From NCBI GenBank assembly GCA_029062075.1, contig JAIDQW010000067.1:1-6444 (forward strand): a stretch of DNA of 6,444 nt. The letters are read 5' to 3'. Position numbers and translations under genes: made by a program. This DNA is from Paramuribaculum sp. (GTDB lineage: Bacteria > Bacteroidota > Bacteroidia > Bacteroidales > Muribaculaceae). How positions within the stretch are numbered: position 1 is the first letter of the stretch; each line of letters starts with the position of its first letter. Positions 5,757 to 6,444 of the stretch are shown here, piece after piece. Below the pieces are notes generated by a model. The model worked only from the letters and a program-made list of their open reading frames with translations, did not search any database and was not told the origin of the DNA.

Positions 5757-6444
5757 AAGGAATGCCTAAAAGTACGCTTTGTGAACTGCTCGGCATCAGC
5801 AGGCAAAAATATTACAGGGCATGCTGGACTGAAGCAAAAAGTAAGGCCAGAGCCACGAAGGTGATCGACATGGTTCAACAAGAACGTCAATACCAGCCTC
5901 GCGTAGGTGTCCGGAAGTTGTATTTCATGCTTAAGCCCCGCCTGCGGGAGCTGCACATAGGCAGGGATATGCTCTTCAGTATAATGCGTGCAAACCATAT
6001 GCTCGTGGAGCCGATCCGTTCATATCATACAACCACAAACTCGCACCACAGATTCAGAAAACACAAGAATCTCATAGCGGATATGGAGATTACCAGACCC
6101 GAACAGGTGTGGGTATCGGATATCACATATATAGGACACCGCAATAATCATATGTATCTGGCACTGATAACTGATGCATACTCAAAAAAGATCATGGGAT
6201 ACGACCTGTCATCCAGTCTGGGTACTGCTGGTTCTATAAGGGCATTAAAAATGGCCAATTCCAATCGAGCCTATCCCGGACTTCCGCTGATCCACCACTC
6301 AGACAGAGGAATACAATATTGCAGTGATATTTATCAGAAGAGGCTGCGAAGATATGGGATCACGACATCGATGACCGAATCTTATGACCCATATGCCAAT
6401 GCCGTGGCTGAGCGTGTGAACGGTATACTCAAACAGGAGTTTGC
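5753..6444 (+). CDS. IS3-family OrfB transposase (DDE integrase core), 3' truncated by window edge
   Basis: The frame is open from 5669 to the window end; the first ATG is at 5753, overlapping the orfA TGA as ATGA. From there 230 residues are present, against about 280 for the family, so roughly the last 50 are missing. Residues ~9-25 (LCELLGISRQKYYRA) are the usual OrfB start. Residues ~45-85 (RVGVRKLYFML, then LHIGRDMLFSIMRANHMLV) are the HTH_21 region. The rve-type catalytic core follows: WVSDITYI (Asp123), HHSDRGIQY (Asp184) and NAVAERVNGILKQEF (Glu220). Asp184 and Glu220 are separated by 35 residues, the D-D-35-E pattern of active IS3 transposases. All three catalytic residues are intact. 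The protein is expected mainly as an OrfAB fusion made by -1 frameshifting, which excises the element as a circle and integrates it; separate initiation at 5753 is possible. Confidence 0.93.
   Translation, partial: MKGMPKSTLCELLGISRQKYYRACWTEAKSKARATKVIDMVQQERQYQPRVGVRKLYFMLKPRLRELHIGRDMLFSIMRANHMLVEPIRSYHTTTNSHHRFRKHKNLIADMEITRPEQVWVSDITYIGHRNNHMYLALITDAYSKKIMGYDLSSSLGTAGSIRALKMANSNRAYPGLPLIHHSDRGIQYCSDIYQKRLRRYGITTSMTESYDPYANAVAERVNGILKQEF

Larger units (their letters stand above)
5298..6444 (+). mobile_element. IS3-family insertion sequence, left part (right end outside the window)
   Basis: Identified by the orfA/orfB pair with overlapping frames, an A6C slippery site at the overlap, an OrfA with HTH and leucine zipper, and an OrfB with the IS3-type D-D-35-E core. 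The left end is placed at 5298, where TGTCAAGTCCTAAAATAGCG begins with the TG expected for IS3-type termini. This leaves a 42-base leader before orfA. A TG at 5293 is the other candidate. The right inverted repeat and target duplication are not in the window, so the exact end is unproven. The element uses AGA, AGG, CGG and CGA for most arginines, unlike the CGT/CGC-rich operon beside it, which agrees with separate origin. Confidence 0.9.

Noticed and set aside
5648..5998. 116-codon minus-strand frame over the orfA/orfB overlap
   Set aside because: Shadow of the transposase; the + strand frame holds the conserved HTH and leads into the DDE core.

Overview
The window looks like a piece of a gut Bacteroidales genome. 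The evidence is a SusC/SusD outer-membrane pair with typical family signatures, lipoproteins with acidic residues just after the lipobox cysteine, A-rich leaders instead of Shine-Dalgarno sites, and C-terminal Phe on the SusC barrel. The codon use of the first three genes (many CTC, CGT and CGC codons), together with a G-rich tandem spacer, makes me lean towards Muribaculaceae, but that is inference.

Layout. Bases 3-4975 hold three genes on the + strand in tight order: the 3' part of a SusC/RagA TonB-dependent transporter, a complete SusD/RagB surface lipoprotein, and a small 159-residue lipoprotein. Gaps are 22 and 37 bases, so they read as one operon, the transport and capture core of a polysaccharide (or other large nutrient) utilization locus. 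A strong intrinsic terminator at 5021-5057 ends it. No glycoside hydrolase, sulfatase, protease or regulator lies inside the window, so the substrate cannot be named. The SusC 5' end and the operon promoter are upstream of the window.

Bases 4976-5339 are non-coding but structured. They hold a 14-base perfect palindrome, the operon terminator, a degenerate 9-base tandem array of about 18 units in constant register (5078-5239), and a second strong hairpin (5246-5284). The second hairpin has its T-tract on the minus strand, so it terminates transcription coming from the right. The array therefore sits between two terminators that face each other.

From about 5298 to the window end is the left part of an IS3-family insertion sequence. 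It has orfA (HTH plus leucine zipper), an in-frame A AAA AAC slippery heptamer, and orfB (DDE integrase-type transposase, D-D-35-E visible) that runs off the right edge. The whole right end of the element is outside the window. I read the IS as having landed just beyond the minus-strand terminator, possibly separating it from its gene.

Most of the window is ordinary Bacteroidales accessory DNA. I see no evidence for a wholly new system. The items most worth a second look are the 9-base array between the opposed terminators, the IS frameshift arrangement, and the small uncharacterised lipoprotein.
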